DNA of 64,000 nucleotides from Pseudomonas bubulae. GTDB lineage: Bacteria; Pseudomonadota; Gammaproteobacteria; Pseudomonadales; Pseudomonadaceae. A program made the translations under genes and the position numbers. The notes beneath the pieces were generated by a model. It made no database searches. It was given only the letters and a program-made list of their open reading frames with translations, and had not been told where the DNA came from. Positions 35,430 through 44,642 of this stretch are shown here, one piece after another; position 1 is the stretch's first letter; each line of letters begins with the position of its first letter. The stretch is from contig NZ_UYJA01000001.1 of NCBI RefSeq assembly GCF_900618535.1, positions 806,001 to 870,000 on the forward strand, written 5' to 3'.

Positions 35430-36176
35430 ATGCGCCCGATCTTCGATGCCCACTGCCATATCATTGACAGCGCCTACCCGCTGATTCCCAACAATGGCTA
35501 TGTGCCCGAGTTCTTCAGTGTCGATGACTACCTGGCCCGGGCCACCCCCCTGGGTATCGTGGGCGGTGCCGTGGTATCGGGTTCCTTTCAGGGCTACGAC
35601 CAGAGCTACCTGATCGCTGCACTCAAGCGTTTAGGCCCGGGGTTTGTGGGCGTGACCCAGTTGCCCGACAGCGTCACCGATGCCGAGCTGCAGACCCTGC
35701 ACCGGCAGGGCATCCGCGCCCTGCGCTTCAACCTCAAGCGCGGAGGCTCCGAACAACTTGACCAGCTCGAATCATTGGCCATGCGCGTGCATGAACAAGT
35801 GGGCTGGCATTCCGAGCTGTACGTTGACTCACGGGAACTGTCAGGACTGGAAGACCGGTTGCGACGCCTGCCGGCGCTGAGCATCGACCATCTGGGTTTA
35901 AGCCATGAGGGCCTGCCCAGCCTGCTGCGCCTGGCGGAGCACGGCGTGCGGATCAAGGCCTGCGGTTTTGGCCGGGTTGATTTTGCCGTACCGCAAGTAC
36001 TGCAACAGATCCATAGCATCAACCCCGACGCCCTGATGTTTGCTACGGACCTGCCATCAACCCGGGCGCCACGGGCCTTTGAGGACAACGATATTGCCTT
36101 GCTGGTAGAGGCCCTTGGCGAAGATGGCGCACACAAAGCCCTGTGCCATAACGCACGCAGCTTTTATGGCTTTTAA
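35430..36176 (+). CDS. amidohydrolase-family (PDC hydrolase-like) protein
   Basis: A 248-residue TIM-barrel metal hydrolase. The H8-x-H10 motif opens the protein (FDAHCHIID) and later metal or catalytic residues occur in LSIDHLGLSH and LMFATDLPSTRAPR. The overall pattern resembles 2-pyrone-4,6-dicarboxylate lactonase-like amidohydrolases, though shorter than the classical enzyme. The substrate is not evident from neighbours, which are the small acidic protein upstream and the MoxR operon downstream. Annotated as a general hydrolase with moderate certainty. Confidence 0.8.
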   Translation: MRPIFDAHCHIIDSAYPLIPNNGYVPEFFSVDDYLARATPLGIVGGAVVSGSFQGYDQSYLIAALKRLGPGFVGVTQLPDSVTDAELQTLHRQGIRALRFNLKRGGSEQLDQLESLAMRVHEQVGWHSELYVDSRELSGLEDRLRRLPALSIDHLGLSHEGLPSLLRLAEHGVRIKACGFGRVDFAVPQVLQQIHSINPDALMFATDLPSTRAPRAFEDNDIALLVEALGEDGAHKALCHNARSFYGF

Positions 36177-36180
36177 TCCT

Positions 36181-36327
36181 GTAGCCGCTGACGAGCGTAG
36201 CGAGGCTGCGATCGAAGGCAAAGCGTTCGCAAATCCGATAGACGCGGTGCAGCCGAACTATCGGATGGCCGGGATTTAGGACTGCTGCGCAGCCGTTCGC
36301 AGCCTCGCTACGCTCATCAGCGGCTAC
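36181..36327. repeat. REP inverted pair (family II)
   Basis: Arms of 34 bases, GTAGCCGCTGACGAGCGTAG... and its near-complement, enclose about 80 bases with an inner ATCCGATA/TATCGGAT dyad. Related cores occur at 52017, 58724 and 63044. The rest of the 320-base gap before the MoxR gene (36328-36496) holds its promoter and no gene. Confidence 0.8.
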
Positions 36328-36496
36328 AAGACCCCATGCAGATGAGCACCAATCTCAACAAGCCCGGGCATTTCAGGTTTTTCCTGTAAAAATCCCCACC
36401 GCCATTAGTCCGCAGAGCCTCCAATGGATTAAAGTAACGCCCCCAGCCCCGGTGTAATTTCTGCGCCGCCGGTGTCCTTTTCAGGAACAGTCATCG

Positions 36497-37456
<960 letters not shown>

Positions 37457-37459
37457 CCC

Positions 37460-38404
37460 ATGAACACCCCCCTGCCCGCCGAGCCCGGCATCCGCGTCAC
37501 CCTTGCGGAACTGATCGAGATGCGCCATCGGGTGCGTGAAGTGCAGCTGTTCGCCTCGCCCAGCCAGCGCAGCCCGCTGGTGGGCCTGCATCACTCGAAA
37601 CTGCGCGGACGCGGGGTCGACTTCGATCAGGTGCGGGTCTATCAGGCCGGTGACGATGTGCGCACCATTGACTGGCGCGTCACGGCGCGTACCCAGGAAC
37701 CGCATACCAAGATGTTCCATGAGGAACGCGAGCGGCCAATTTTCATCCTTGCCGAACAAAGCCGGCGGCTGTTTTTCGGCTCGGGGCTGATGTTCAAGTC
37801 GGTGCTTGCCGCCCAGGCCGCCAGCCTGATCGGCTGGGCCGCCCTGGGTCACAACGATCGTGTTGGCGGGCTGGTATTTGGCGACCATGAACACTACGAA
37901 ATCAAACCACGGCGCAGCAAGCAGAGCCTACTGCAGCTGCTGAACCGCCTGGTGCGGGTCAACCAGTCGCTGCACACCGAAGTGCAATCGGACCGCGACG
38001 CGCTGGGCATGGCCCTGATCCGCGCCCGTGAAGTACTGCGCCCCGGCAGCCTGGTGATCGTGATCTGTGATGAACGCGGCCTCACCGACGCCGCCGAGCA
38101 GCAACTGAGCCTGCTGTCACGCCATTGCGACCTGATGCTACTGCCGTTGTCCGATCCTCTCGACCACGCCTTGCCCGCTGCCGGGTTGTTGCGCTTTGCC
38201 GAGCGCGGCGCGCAACTGGAACTGGACACCCTCAACTATGATCTGCGCCAGGCCTACCGCGCCCAGGCCGAGGCCCGCATCGCCCGCTGGGAACTGCTGG
38301 CGCAAAAACTGCGGGTGTTGCTGATGCCGCTGAGCACTCAAAGCGAGATGGTCGAACAGCTGCGCGAATACCTGAACGCCAAACGCCCCGGCAAAGCCTC
38401 ATGA
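37460..38404 (+). CDS. DUF58 domain protein of the MoxR/Bat operon
   Basis: A 314-residue soluble protein with the DUF58 signature GRGVDFDQVRVYQAGDDVRTIDW followed by RTQEPHTKMFHEERERPIFIL. Such proteins have a vWA-like fold and are nearly always next to MoxR ATPases. It starts three bases after the moxR stop and ends with an ATGA overlap with the next gene. The expected role is as a client or adaptor of the ATPase; there is no membrane segment. Confidence 0.9.
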   Translation: MNTPLPAEPGIRVTLAELIEMRHRVREVQLFASPSQRSPLVGLHHSKLRGRGVDFDQVRVYQAGDDVRTIDWRVTARTQEPHTKMFHEERERPIFILAEQSRRLFFGSGLMFKSVLAAQAASLIGWAALGHNDRVGGLVFGDHEHYEIKPRRSKQSLLQLLNRLVRVNQSLHTEVQSDRDALGMALIRAREVLRPGSLVIVICDERGLTDAAEQQLSLLSRHCDLMLLPLSDPLDHALPAAGLLRFAERGAQLELDTLNYDLRQAYRAQAEARIARWELLAQKLRVLLMPLSTQSEMVEQLREYLNAKRPGKAS

Positions 38405-38895
38405 AAGAACTTGAACAACTGCAACCCTTGATCCTGCCGCCTGCACTCGGCATCTGGCCGCCAGCGCCGGGCTGGTGGCTATTATTGCTCGTGGTGCCCG
38501 CCCTGGGATGGGGCCTGTGGTGGCTGCGTCGCTACCTGCCCGCCAAACGCCTGCCGGCACGCACCGAACAACCGCTTGACCCGGTACGCCTGGCTGCCCT
38601 GGAAGAACTGGCCCGGTTCCCCAAACCCTACGATGGCGCACCGGCCGGCGCCTGGTTGCAACAGCTCAACGGCCTGCTCAAGCGCCTGTGCCGCAACCAC
38701 TACCCCTACAGCCAGAGCCACACCCTCAATGGCCGCAAGTGGCTGGCGTTCCTGGACAACCGCTGCCCGGCTGCCGGCTTGACCCGCTGGATGGTGCTGG
38801 TCGAAGGTGCCTACAAGCCCGAGTGCAAGCTCGACGACAAGGCCATTGCCGGGCTCAATCAGGCGGTCGAAACCTGGATTCGCAAACATGTTTGA
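38401..38895 (+). CDS. DUF4381 domain membrane protein
   Basis: A 164-residue protein with one membrane segment at about residues 21-42 (PPAPGWWLLLLVVPALGWGLWWLRRYL) and a cytoplasmic helical tail. This is the DUF4381 layout found between DUF58 and vWA genes in MoxR/Bat operons. It overlaps both neighbours (four bases upstream, eight downstream). No catalytic motif is visible. Confidence 0.88.
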   Translation: MKELEQLQPLILPPALGIWPPAPGWWLLLLVVPALGWGLWWLRRYLPAKRLPARTEQPLDPVRLAALEELARFPKPYDGAPAGAWLQQLNGLLKRLCRNHYPYSQSHTLNGRKWLAFLDNRCPAAGLTRWMVLVEGAYKPECKLDDKAIAGLNQAVETWIRKHV

Positions 38896-39961
38896 ATTTG
38901 CCTGGCCGTGGATCTTCATCCTGCTGCCCCTGCCCTGGTTGATGCGCCTGGTGCTGCCGCCTGCCGACAGCGGGGAGGCGGCGCTGCAGGTCAGTTTCTT
39001 GAGTGACCTTGAACAACTGACCCGGCGCAAGGCCCGCGCCACCCTGCCTTCCTGGCGCCAGCAAATTCCCCATGTCCTGCTCTGGCTGCTGTTGCTGACG
39101 GCCGCTGCCCGCCCGCAGTGGCTGGGCGAACCTTTGCCAATTGCCGCCAGCGGCCGTGATTTGCTGGTGGCGGTGGATGTCTCGGGTTCGATGGACTACC
39201 CCGACATGCAATGGCAGGGCGAAGACGTAACCCGCCTGGACCTGGTCAAAAACCTGCTCGGCGAGTTCCTCGAAAACCGTGAGGGCGATCGCGTCGGCCT
39301 GATCCTCTTCGGCAGCCAGGCTTACCTGCAAGCGCCGCTGACCTTCGACCGCCACACCGTGCATACCTGGCTCGACGAAGCACGCATTGGCATCGCCGGT
39401 AAGAACACCGCCATCGGCGACGCCATTGGCCTGGCCCTCAAGCGCCTGCGCCAACGCCCGGCACAAAGCCGGGTGCTGATCCTGATTACCGATGGCGCCA
39501 ACAACGGCGGGCATATCGACCCGCTGACCGCCGCTCGCCTGGCTGCCGAAGAGGGAGTCAAAATCTACCCCATCGGCATCGGCGCAGACCCGGACGAGAG
39601 CAGCAAGGGCCTGCTCAGCATCAACCCCGGGGTCGACCTCGATGAGCCGGCACTCGAAGAAATCGCCAAAGTCACCGGTGGCCGCTACTTCCGCGCCCGC
39701 AACGGCGGTGAACTGGCGGCCATCAAGGACACCCTCGACCAACTGGAGCCTGTGGCCCAACAACCGACCCAGGCGCGTCCGGCGCAGGCACTCTACAGCT
39801 GGCCGCTGGCCGCGGCCCTGTTGCTCAGTATGCTGCTGGTGATCCGCGAACTGTGGCCCAACAACCCTGTGCAGCGCTGGCTGAGCAAGGAGCATTTTCT
39901 GCAGCAACATCCTGACTGGCGTGCGCGCCTCACACGCCTGCGCCTGCGGAGGCGTCGATGA
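38888..39961 (+). CDS. BatA-like vWA membrane protein
   Basis: A 357-residue protein with two N-terminal membrane segments (about 5-25 and 60-75), a vWA domain and a C-terminal membrane segment near residue 310. The metal-ion-dependent adhesion site is intact: D97-x-S99-x-S101 in VDVSGSMD, the Thr in GKNTAIGDAIG and the Asp in ILITDGANNGG. The ATG at 38888 is chosen because it starts the hydrophobic N-terminus; the frame opens 27 residues earlier inside the DUF4381 gene. This is the likely metal-dependent partner of the MoxR ATPase. Confidence 0.92.
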   Translation: MFEFAWPWIFILLPLPWLMRLVLPPADSGEAALQVSFLSDLEQLTRRKARATLPSWRQQIPHVLLWLLLLTAAARPQWLGEPLPIAASGRDLLVAVDVSGSMDYPDMQWQGEDVTRLDLVKNLLGEFLENREGDRVGLILFGSQAYLQAPLTFDRHTVHTWLDEARIGIAGKNTAIGDAIGLALKRLRQRPAQSRVLILITDGANNGGHIDPLTAARLAAEEGVKIYPIGIGADPDESSKGLLSINPGVDLDEPALEEIAKVTGGRYFRARNGGELAAIKDTLDQLEPVAQQPTQARPAQALYSWPLAAALLLSMLLVIRELWPNNPVQRWLSKEHFLQQHPDWRARLTRLRLRRRR

Positions 39962-41700
39962 GCACGCTCTGGCCGCACTGGTTCCGCCCCGAATGGCTGC
40001 TCATCCTGCCGCTGCTCGGCTGGTTGCTGTGGCAGCGCTGGCACCGGGAAAAACGCGCGGGCCGCTGGCAGAAAATCCTGCCGCCGGCTTTTCATCGGGT
40101 GCTGCTCAGCGGCGGCAGCGGGCGTAGCAGCAAATTGCCATGGATCGCCCTCGGGCTCGGCTGGCTGCTGGCCCTGCTGGCCCTGCTCGGGCCCAGTTGG
40201 CAGCGCGTCGAGCAGTCCTCGCAGAAACCCGAAGACCCGCTGGTGGTGATGCTCGAACTGACCCCCGAAATGCTCGCCACCGACAGTTCGCCCAACCGTC
40301 TTGAGCAGGCACGGCGCAAAATCTACGACCTGCTGCAAAACCGCAGCGACGCGCAAACCGGCGTGATTGTCTACGCGGGCAGCGCCCATACCCTGGTGCC
40401 GCTGTCCGATGACATGGCCACCAGCCGCAACCTGCTTGAAGCCCTCAAACCGTCGATCATGCCGCAGCCGGGCCATCGCGCCGACCTGGCGATTGGCAAA
40501 GCCCTTGAACTGCTGGATCAGAGCGCACTGGGCCAGGGCCGCTTGCTGCTGATCACCTCATCGCTCAGTGAGCAGGAGCGCAACGGCATCCGCCAGGCCT
40601 TGAGCGGCCATGCACCGCAACTGCTGATACTGGGTATTGGCAGTCGCGAAGGCGCCCCCGTGGTGGATGAAAACGGGCAGTTTCTCCAGGACGACCAGGG
40701 TGCCATTCTCCTGCCGCGTCTCGACAGCCCGAGCCTGCGCGCCTTTGCCCTCGATATAGGTGGCCGCTACCGCCAGGCGCGTCTGGATGACAACGACCTG
40801 CGCGGCCTGGGCCTGCTCGACGGCCCGCGCAACCTGCGCAATGACGGCCAGACCCTGCAACTGGATACCTGGGCCGACCAGGGTTACTGGCTGTTGCTGC
40901 CGCTTCTGCTGCTGGTGGCTTGCGCGGGCCGCCGTGGCTGGCTGTTCTGCCTGCCCCTGCTGTTTATGCTGCAACCGCAGCCCGCGCAGGCCATGAGCTT
41001 TACCGACCTGTGGCTGCGTCCCGACCAACAGGGCCTGCGCCTGTTGCAGCAAAACAAGCCGCTGCTGGCCGTGGAGCATTTCAGCGACCCGCTCTGGCAG
41101 GGCGTGGCCCTGTACCGGGCGGGTGACTATGCGGGTGCAGCCCGACGCTTTGCCGAAGTCAACAGCGCCAGCGCGCACTATAATCGCGGCAATGCACTGG
41201 CCATGAACGGCGAGCTGGAAGCGGCCATCGATGCCTGGGAACAGGCGCTGGAACTGCAACCCGAGCTGGAGGCTGCGGCACAGAACAAAGCCCTGGTCGA
41301 ACAGTTGCTCGAGCAGCAACGCGCCCAGGCCGAAGCTGAAGCCGAAGCCGAACACCCCCCCGAGCCGCCCGCGCCAGCCGAGACTGAAACCCCGCTGAGC
41401 AGCAGCGCACAGGGTGCCACCAGCAGCAGCACCCGCAATGAAGACAACAGCTCGGCCACCAGCCCCACCACCGAGCCTGCGCCGCACGAGCAGCTCGACC
41501 CCGACACTGCTCCGCACGCCGACGGCGAACCGGACGACGGGCCCACCACGCGCCCGCCCGCCCCGGCCGCCAACCAGACCGCAGAAGAACAGCGCCAGGC
41601 CCTGGAACAATGGCTCAGACAGATCCCCGACAACCCTGCCGAATTGTTACGCCGCAAATTCTGGTACGAACAGCAGCTCCATCAGGACACGCCCAAATGA
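39958..41700 (+). CDS. BatB/BatC-like vWA-TPR membrane protein
   Basis: A 580-residue fusion. Two membrane segments lie within residues 10-80, a vWA-like domain covers about 90-290, further hydrophobic segments run at about 308-345, a TPR region at about 360-445 (AVEHFSDPLWQGVALYRAGD, HYNRGNALAMNGELEAAIDAWEQAL), and a low-complexity Glu/Pro/Ser/Thr tail of about 90 residues follows. The adhesion-site motif is degenerate: E100-L-T102-P-E104 where D-x-S-x-S is expected, so metal binding is doubtful. It overlaps both neighbours by four bases. Confidence 0.9.
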   Translation: MSTLWPHWFRPEWLLILPLLGWLLWQRWHREKRAGRWQKILPPAFHRVLLSGGSGRSSKLPWIALGLGWLLALLALLGPSWQRVEQSSQKPEDPLVVMLELTPEMLATDSSPNRLEQARRKIYDLLQNRSDAQTGVIVYAGSAHTLVPLSDDMATSRNLLEALKPSIMPQPGHRADLAIGKALELLDQSALGQGRLLLITSSLSEQERNGIRQALSGHAPQLLILGIGSREGAPVVDENGQFLQDDQGAILLPRLDSPSLRAFALDIGGRYRQARLDDNDLRGLGLLDGPRNLRNDGQTLQLDTWADQGYWLLLPLLLLVACAGRRGWLFCLPLLFMLQPQPAQAMSFTDLWLRPDQQGLRLLQQNKPLLAVEHFSDPLWQGVALYRAGDYAGAARRFAEVNSASAHYNRGNALAMNGELEAAIDAWEQALELQPELEAAAQNKALVEQLLEQQRAQAEAEAEAEHPPEPPAPAETETPLSSSAQGATSSSTRNEDNSSATSPTTEPAPHEQLDPDTAPHADGEPDDGPTTRPPAPAANQTAEEQRQALEQWLRQIPDNPAELLRRKFWYEQQLHQDTPK

Positions 41701-43331
41701 ACCGCCTCTGTGTTTTGCTTCTTTTGCTGTGTTGCTGGACCTTGCCGGCAAACGCCCTGGGCCTGATCGCCAGTGTTGACCGCGACCAGCTCAACTCCGG
41801 TGAAACCGTCGAACTGACCCTGGAATCCGACGACGTCACCCAGTTCGGCAAGCCCGACCTCACCCCGCTGGACGGGCTGTTCGAAGTGCGCGGCACTCGC
41901 CAGGTCAACCAGCTCAACAGCCTCAGCGACGACAACAAGGGCACCACCCGCTGGATCATCACCCTGCAACCCAGACAGACCGGCACGGTGATCATCCCGT
42001 CACTGCAAATCGGCGACTACCACAGCCAGCCGATCACCCTCACCGTGACCCAGAGCGTGGCCAGCGAAAGCGAACTGGAACCGGTGTTTATCGAGGCCAG
42101 CCTCGACCAGCCCAAGGTCTATGTGCAGGCACAGGCGCTGCTGACCCTGCGCATTTACCACTCCGTAGCGCTGTACGACGACAGCAGCCTGACCACCCTG
42201 CACCTGGACGACGCCATCGTCGAGCAACTGGGCGAGTCGCGCACCTATGAAAAGCTTATCAACGGCGTGCGCCATGGTGTGATCGAACGCCGCTACGGCA
42301 TCTACCCGCAGCGCAGCGGCGAACTGATCATCCCGGCACAAACCTTCAGCGCCACCCAGGTCGACAGCCAGCAAGCCACGGCCCCTGCCCCGCTGGGGCC
42401 AACACCCGGCAAGATGGTCCACGTAACCTCGGCTGAAATCCCCCTGAGCGTGTTGCCCAAGCCCGACGCCTGGCCAGCCACGGCTCCCTGGTTGCCTGCG
42501 CGCAGCCTGAGCATAAGCGAAACCTGGAACCTGGAACCTGACCATACACTCGTCGGTGACTCCCTGACCCGCACCCTCACGCTCAAGGCCGAAGGCCTGT
42601 CCAGCGCCCAGCTGCCGCCCCTGCCTGCCACCGATGTCAACGGCCTGCGGCGCTACCCTGACCTGCCGCAACTGAGCAACCAGATCACCGAAAACGGCCT
42701 GATCGGCAGCCGCGAAGAACGCGAAGCACTGGTCCCGACCCGGGTTGGCCAGATTGAACTGCCCGCAGTCGAAGTGGTGTGGTGGAACACCCACGAAGAT
42801 CATCTGGAGCGCACTTACCTGCCCGCCCGCACCCTGATGGCGGCGGCCAACCCCAATCTGGCCGTGGACACGCCTGCCAGCGGCACACCCGCAGCCCTGA
42901 ACGAAACGTCTTCGCTGTGGATCTGGCAACTGAGCACCCTGTTCCTGGCATTCACCACCCTGGCGAGCCTGGGCCTGTGGTGGCGTGCCCGCTGGCAACC
43001 GGCAATCCTGCGCGCCGCGCAAACCGGCCCGAGCCCGCGCACCCTGCTGGACGACCTCAAGCGCGCGAGCCTGGCCAACGACCCGCAAGCCACCCGCCAG
43101 GCCCTGGATGCCTGGGCGCGGCAACAGCCGGAAACCCTGGCCGACATGGCCGCTCGTTTTGTATTACTGTCCGATGCCCTCGACGGCCTCAATGGGGCGC
43201 TCTACAGCGAAACCGGCCAGCACTGGCAAGGCGAAGAACTGTGGAAGGCCATCCGCAGTATTCCTGCCGCCGAGCGCGAGCAGCAAGACAGCGCCGAGCC
43301 GAGCAGCCTGCCGCCGCTTTACCCCAAATAA
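41697..43331 (+). CDS. BatD-family protein
   Basis: A 544-residue envelope protein with a signal peptide (to about residue 21, LPANA), several immunoglobulin-like beta domains (SVDRDQLNSGETVELTLE is the typical opening), and a C-terminal membrane segment near residue 415 (LSTLFLAFTTLASLGLWW) with a cytoplasmic tail. This is the BatD layout, completing the MoxR-Bat operon. In other bacteria such operons affect stress or envelope tolerance, but the molecular role is not settled. It overlaps the previous gene by four bases. Confidence 0.9.
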   Translation: MNRLCVLLLLLCCWTLPANALGLIASVDRDQLNSGETVELTLESDDVTQFGKPDLTPLDGLFEVRGTRQVNQLNSLSDDNKGTTRWIITLQPRQTGTVIIPSLQIGDYHSQPITLTVTQSVASESELEPVFIEASLDQPKVYVQAQALLTLRIYHSVALYDDSSLTTLHLDDAIVEQLGESRTYEKLINGVRHGVIERRYGIYPQRSGELIIPAQTFSATQVDSQQATAPAPLGPTPGKMVHVTSAEIPLSVLPKPDAWPATAPWLPARSLSISETWNLEPDHTLVGDSLTRTLTLKAEGLSSAQLPPLPATDVNGLRRYPDLPQLSNQITENGLIGSREEREALVPTRVGQIELPAVEVVWWNTHEDHLERTYLPARTLMAAANPNLAVDTPASGTPAALNETSSLWIWQLSTLFLAFTTLASLGLWWRARWQPAILRAAQTGPSPRTLLDDLKRASLANDPQATRQALDAWARQQPETLADMAARFVLLSDALDGLNGALYSETGQHWQGEELWKAIRSIPAAEREQQDSAEPSSLPPLYPK

Positions 43332-43397
43332 ATTCAAGGCAGCCCCTGAACCGCCTGAGCGAACGGGCTGCCTGCACCTTTGAAAACGGATTCTGTC

Positions 43398-44642
43398 ATG
43401 CGCCTGTTTCACACTTCCGACTGGCACCTGGGGCAAAACCTCCACGGCCAGGACCGCGACTTCGAACACGCCTGTTTTCTCACCTGGCTACTGGCCCGGC
43501 TGGCAGAACACAAGCCCGATGTGTTGCTGATCGCCGGTGATATCTTCGACACCGTCAACCCGCCGGTCAAAGCCCAGGAGCGGCTCTACGACTTTATCGT
43601 CAGCGCCCATGAGCAACAGCCCAAACTGACCATCGTGATGATTGCCGGCAACCACGACTCCGGCTCGCGGATCGAACTGCCCGCCCCCTTGATGCGTCGT
43701 CTGCGCACCCATGCCCTGGGCCGGGTGCTGTGGCTCGACGACGGCCAGCTCGATGCCGAACGCCTGCTGATCCCCTTGCCCGATGCCAAGGGCAAAATTG
43801 CCGCCTGGTGCCTGGCCCTGCCGTTTTTGCGCCCCGCCGAAGTCACCGGCGCCCACCTGGGCGATGACTACCTGCGCGGTATCGGCCAGGTGCATGAATG
43901 GCTGATCGCAGCCGCCAACGCCAAACGCAAGCCGGGCCAGGCCCTGATCGCCATCAGCCATGCCCATATGGCGGGCGGCTCGGTCAGCGAAGACTCCGAG
44001 CGCAGCCTGATCATCGGCAATGCCGAAGCCCTGCCCGCGAGCCTGTTCGGGCCCGATATCAGCTATGTGGCCCTGGGCCATTTACACAAGCCGCAGCGGG
44101 TCAACAGCGAAGAACGCATCCGCTATTGCGGCTCGCCGATCCCGTTGTCCTTCTCGGAAATTGGCTATCAGCACCAGATCCTCGATGTCACCCTCAAAGG
44201 CGAAACCCTGGTCAGCGTTGAGCCGCTGTTGATTCCCCGCGCCGTCAACCTGCAACGCATTGGCCCGCTGCCACTGGCTGAAATCCTCACCCACCTGGCC
44301 GCACTGCCTGATATCGACCTGCTCGCCGATACCCAGCGCCAGCCCTGGCTCGAAGTGCGGGTCACCCTCGACGAACCGCAGCCCGATTTACGCCAGCAGA
44401 TCGAAACCGCGCTGCAGGGCAAGTCCGTACGCCTGGTGCGCATCGCCGCCGACTATGCCGGCAGCGGCAGCCGCCACGGCGATGACGATGCCACCCGCCT
44501 GATCGAACTCGACCAGCTCACCCCCCAGGAACTGTTCAGCCGCGCCTGGCAGGAAAGCTACGGCAGCGAAGTCGACGAACAGACCCTCAAGGACTTTGCC
44601 GTGTTGCTGCAGGAAGTACAGCTAGAAGGTGAACAGCCATGA
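43398..44642 (+). CDS. sbcD: exonuclease SbcCD nuclease subunit
   Basis: A 414-residue Mre11-type metallophosphoesterase that forms the SbcCD complex, which cuts DNA hairpins and processes double-strand breaks. All five motifs are present: DWHLGQNL, AGDIFDTVNPP, IAGNHDSGSR, ISHAHMAGG and ALGHLHKPQ. The ATG at 43398 is used rather than the TTG at 43380 because homologues begin M-R-L-F-H-T-S-D-W-H. It starts 66 bases after the BatD gene and overlaps sbcC by four bases. Confidence 0.96.
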   Translation: MRLFHTSDWHLGQNLHGQDRDFEHACFLTWLLARLAEHKPDVLLIAGDIFDTVNPPVKAQERLYDFIVSAHEQQPKLTIVMIAGNHDSGSRIELPAPLMRRLRTHALGRVLWLDDGQLDAERLLIPLPDAKGKIAAWCLALPFLRPAEVTGAHLGDDYLRGIGQVHEWLIAAANAKRKPGQALIAISHAHMAGGSVSEDSERSLIIGNAEALPASLFGPDISYVALGHLHKPQRVNSEERIRYCGSPIPLSFSEIGYQHQILDVTLKGETLVSVEPLLIPRAVNLQRIGPLPLAEILTHLAALPDIDLLADTQRQPWLEVRVTLDEPQPDLRQQIETALQGKSVRLVRIAADYAGSGSRHGDDDATRLIELDQLTPQELFSRAWQESYGSEVDEQTLKDFAVLLQEVQLEGEQP

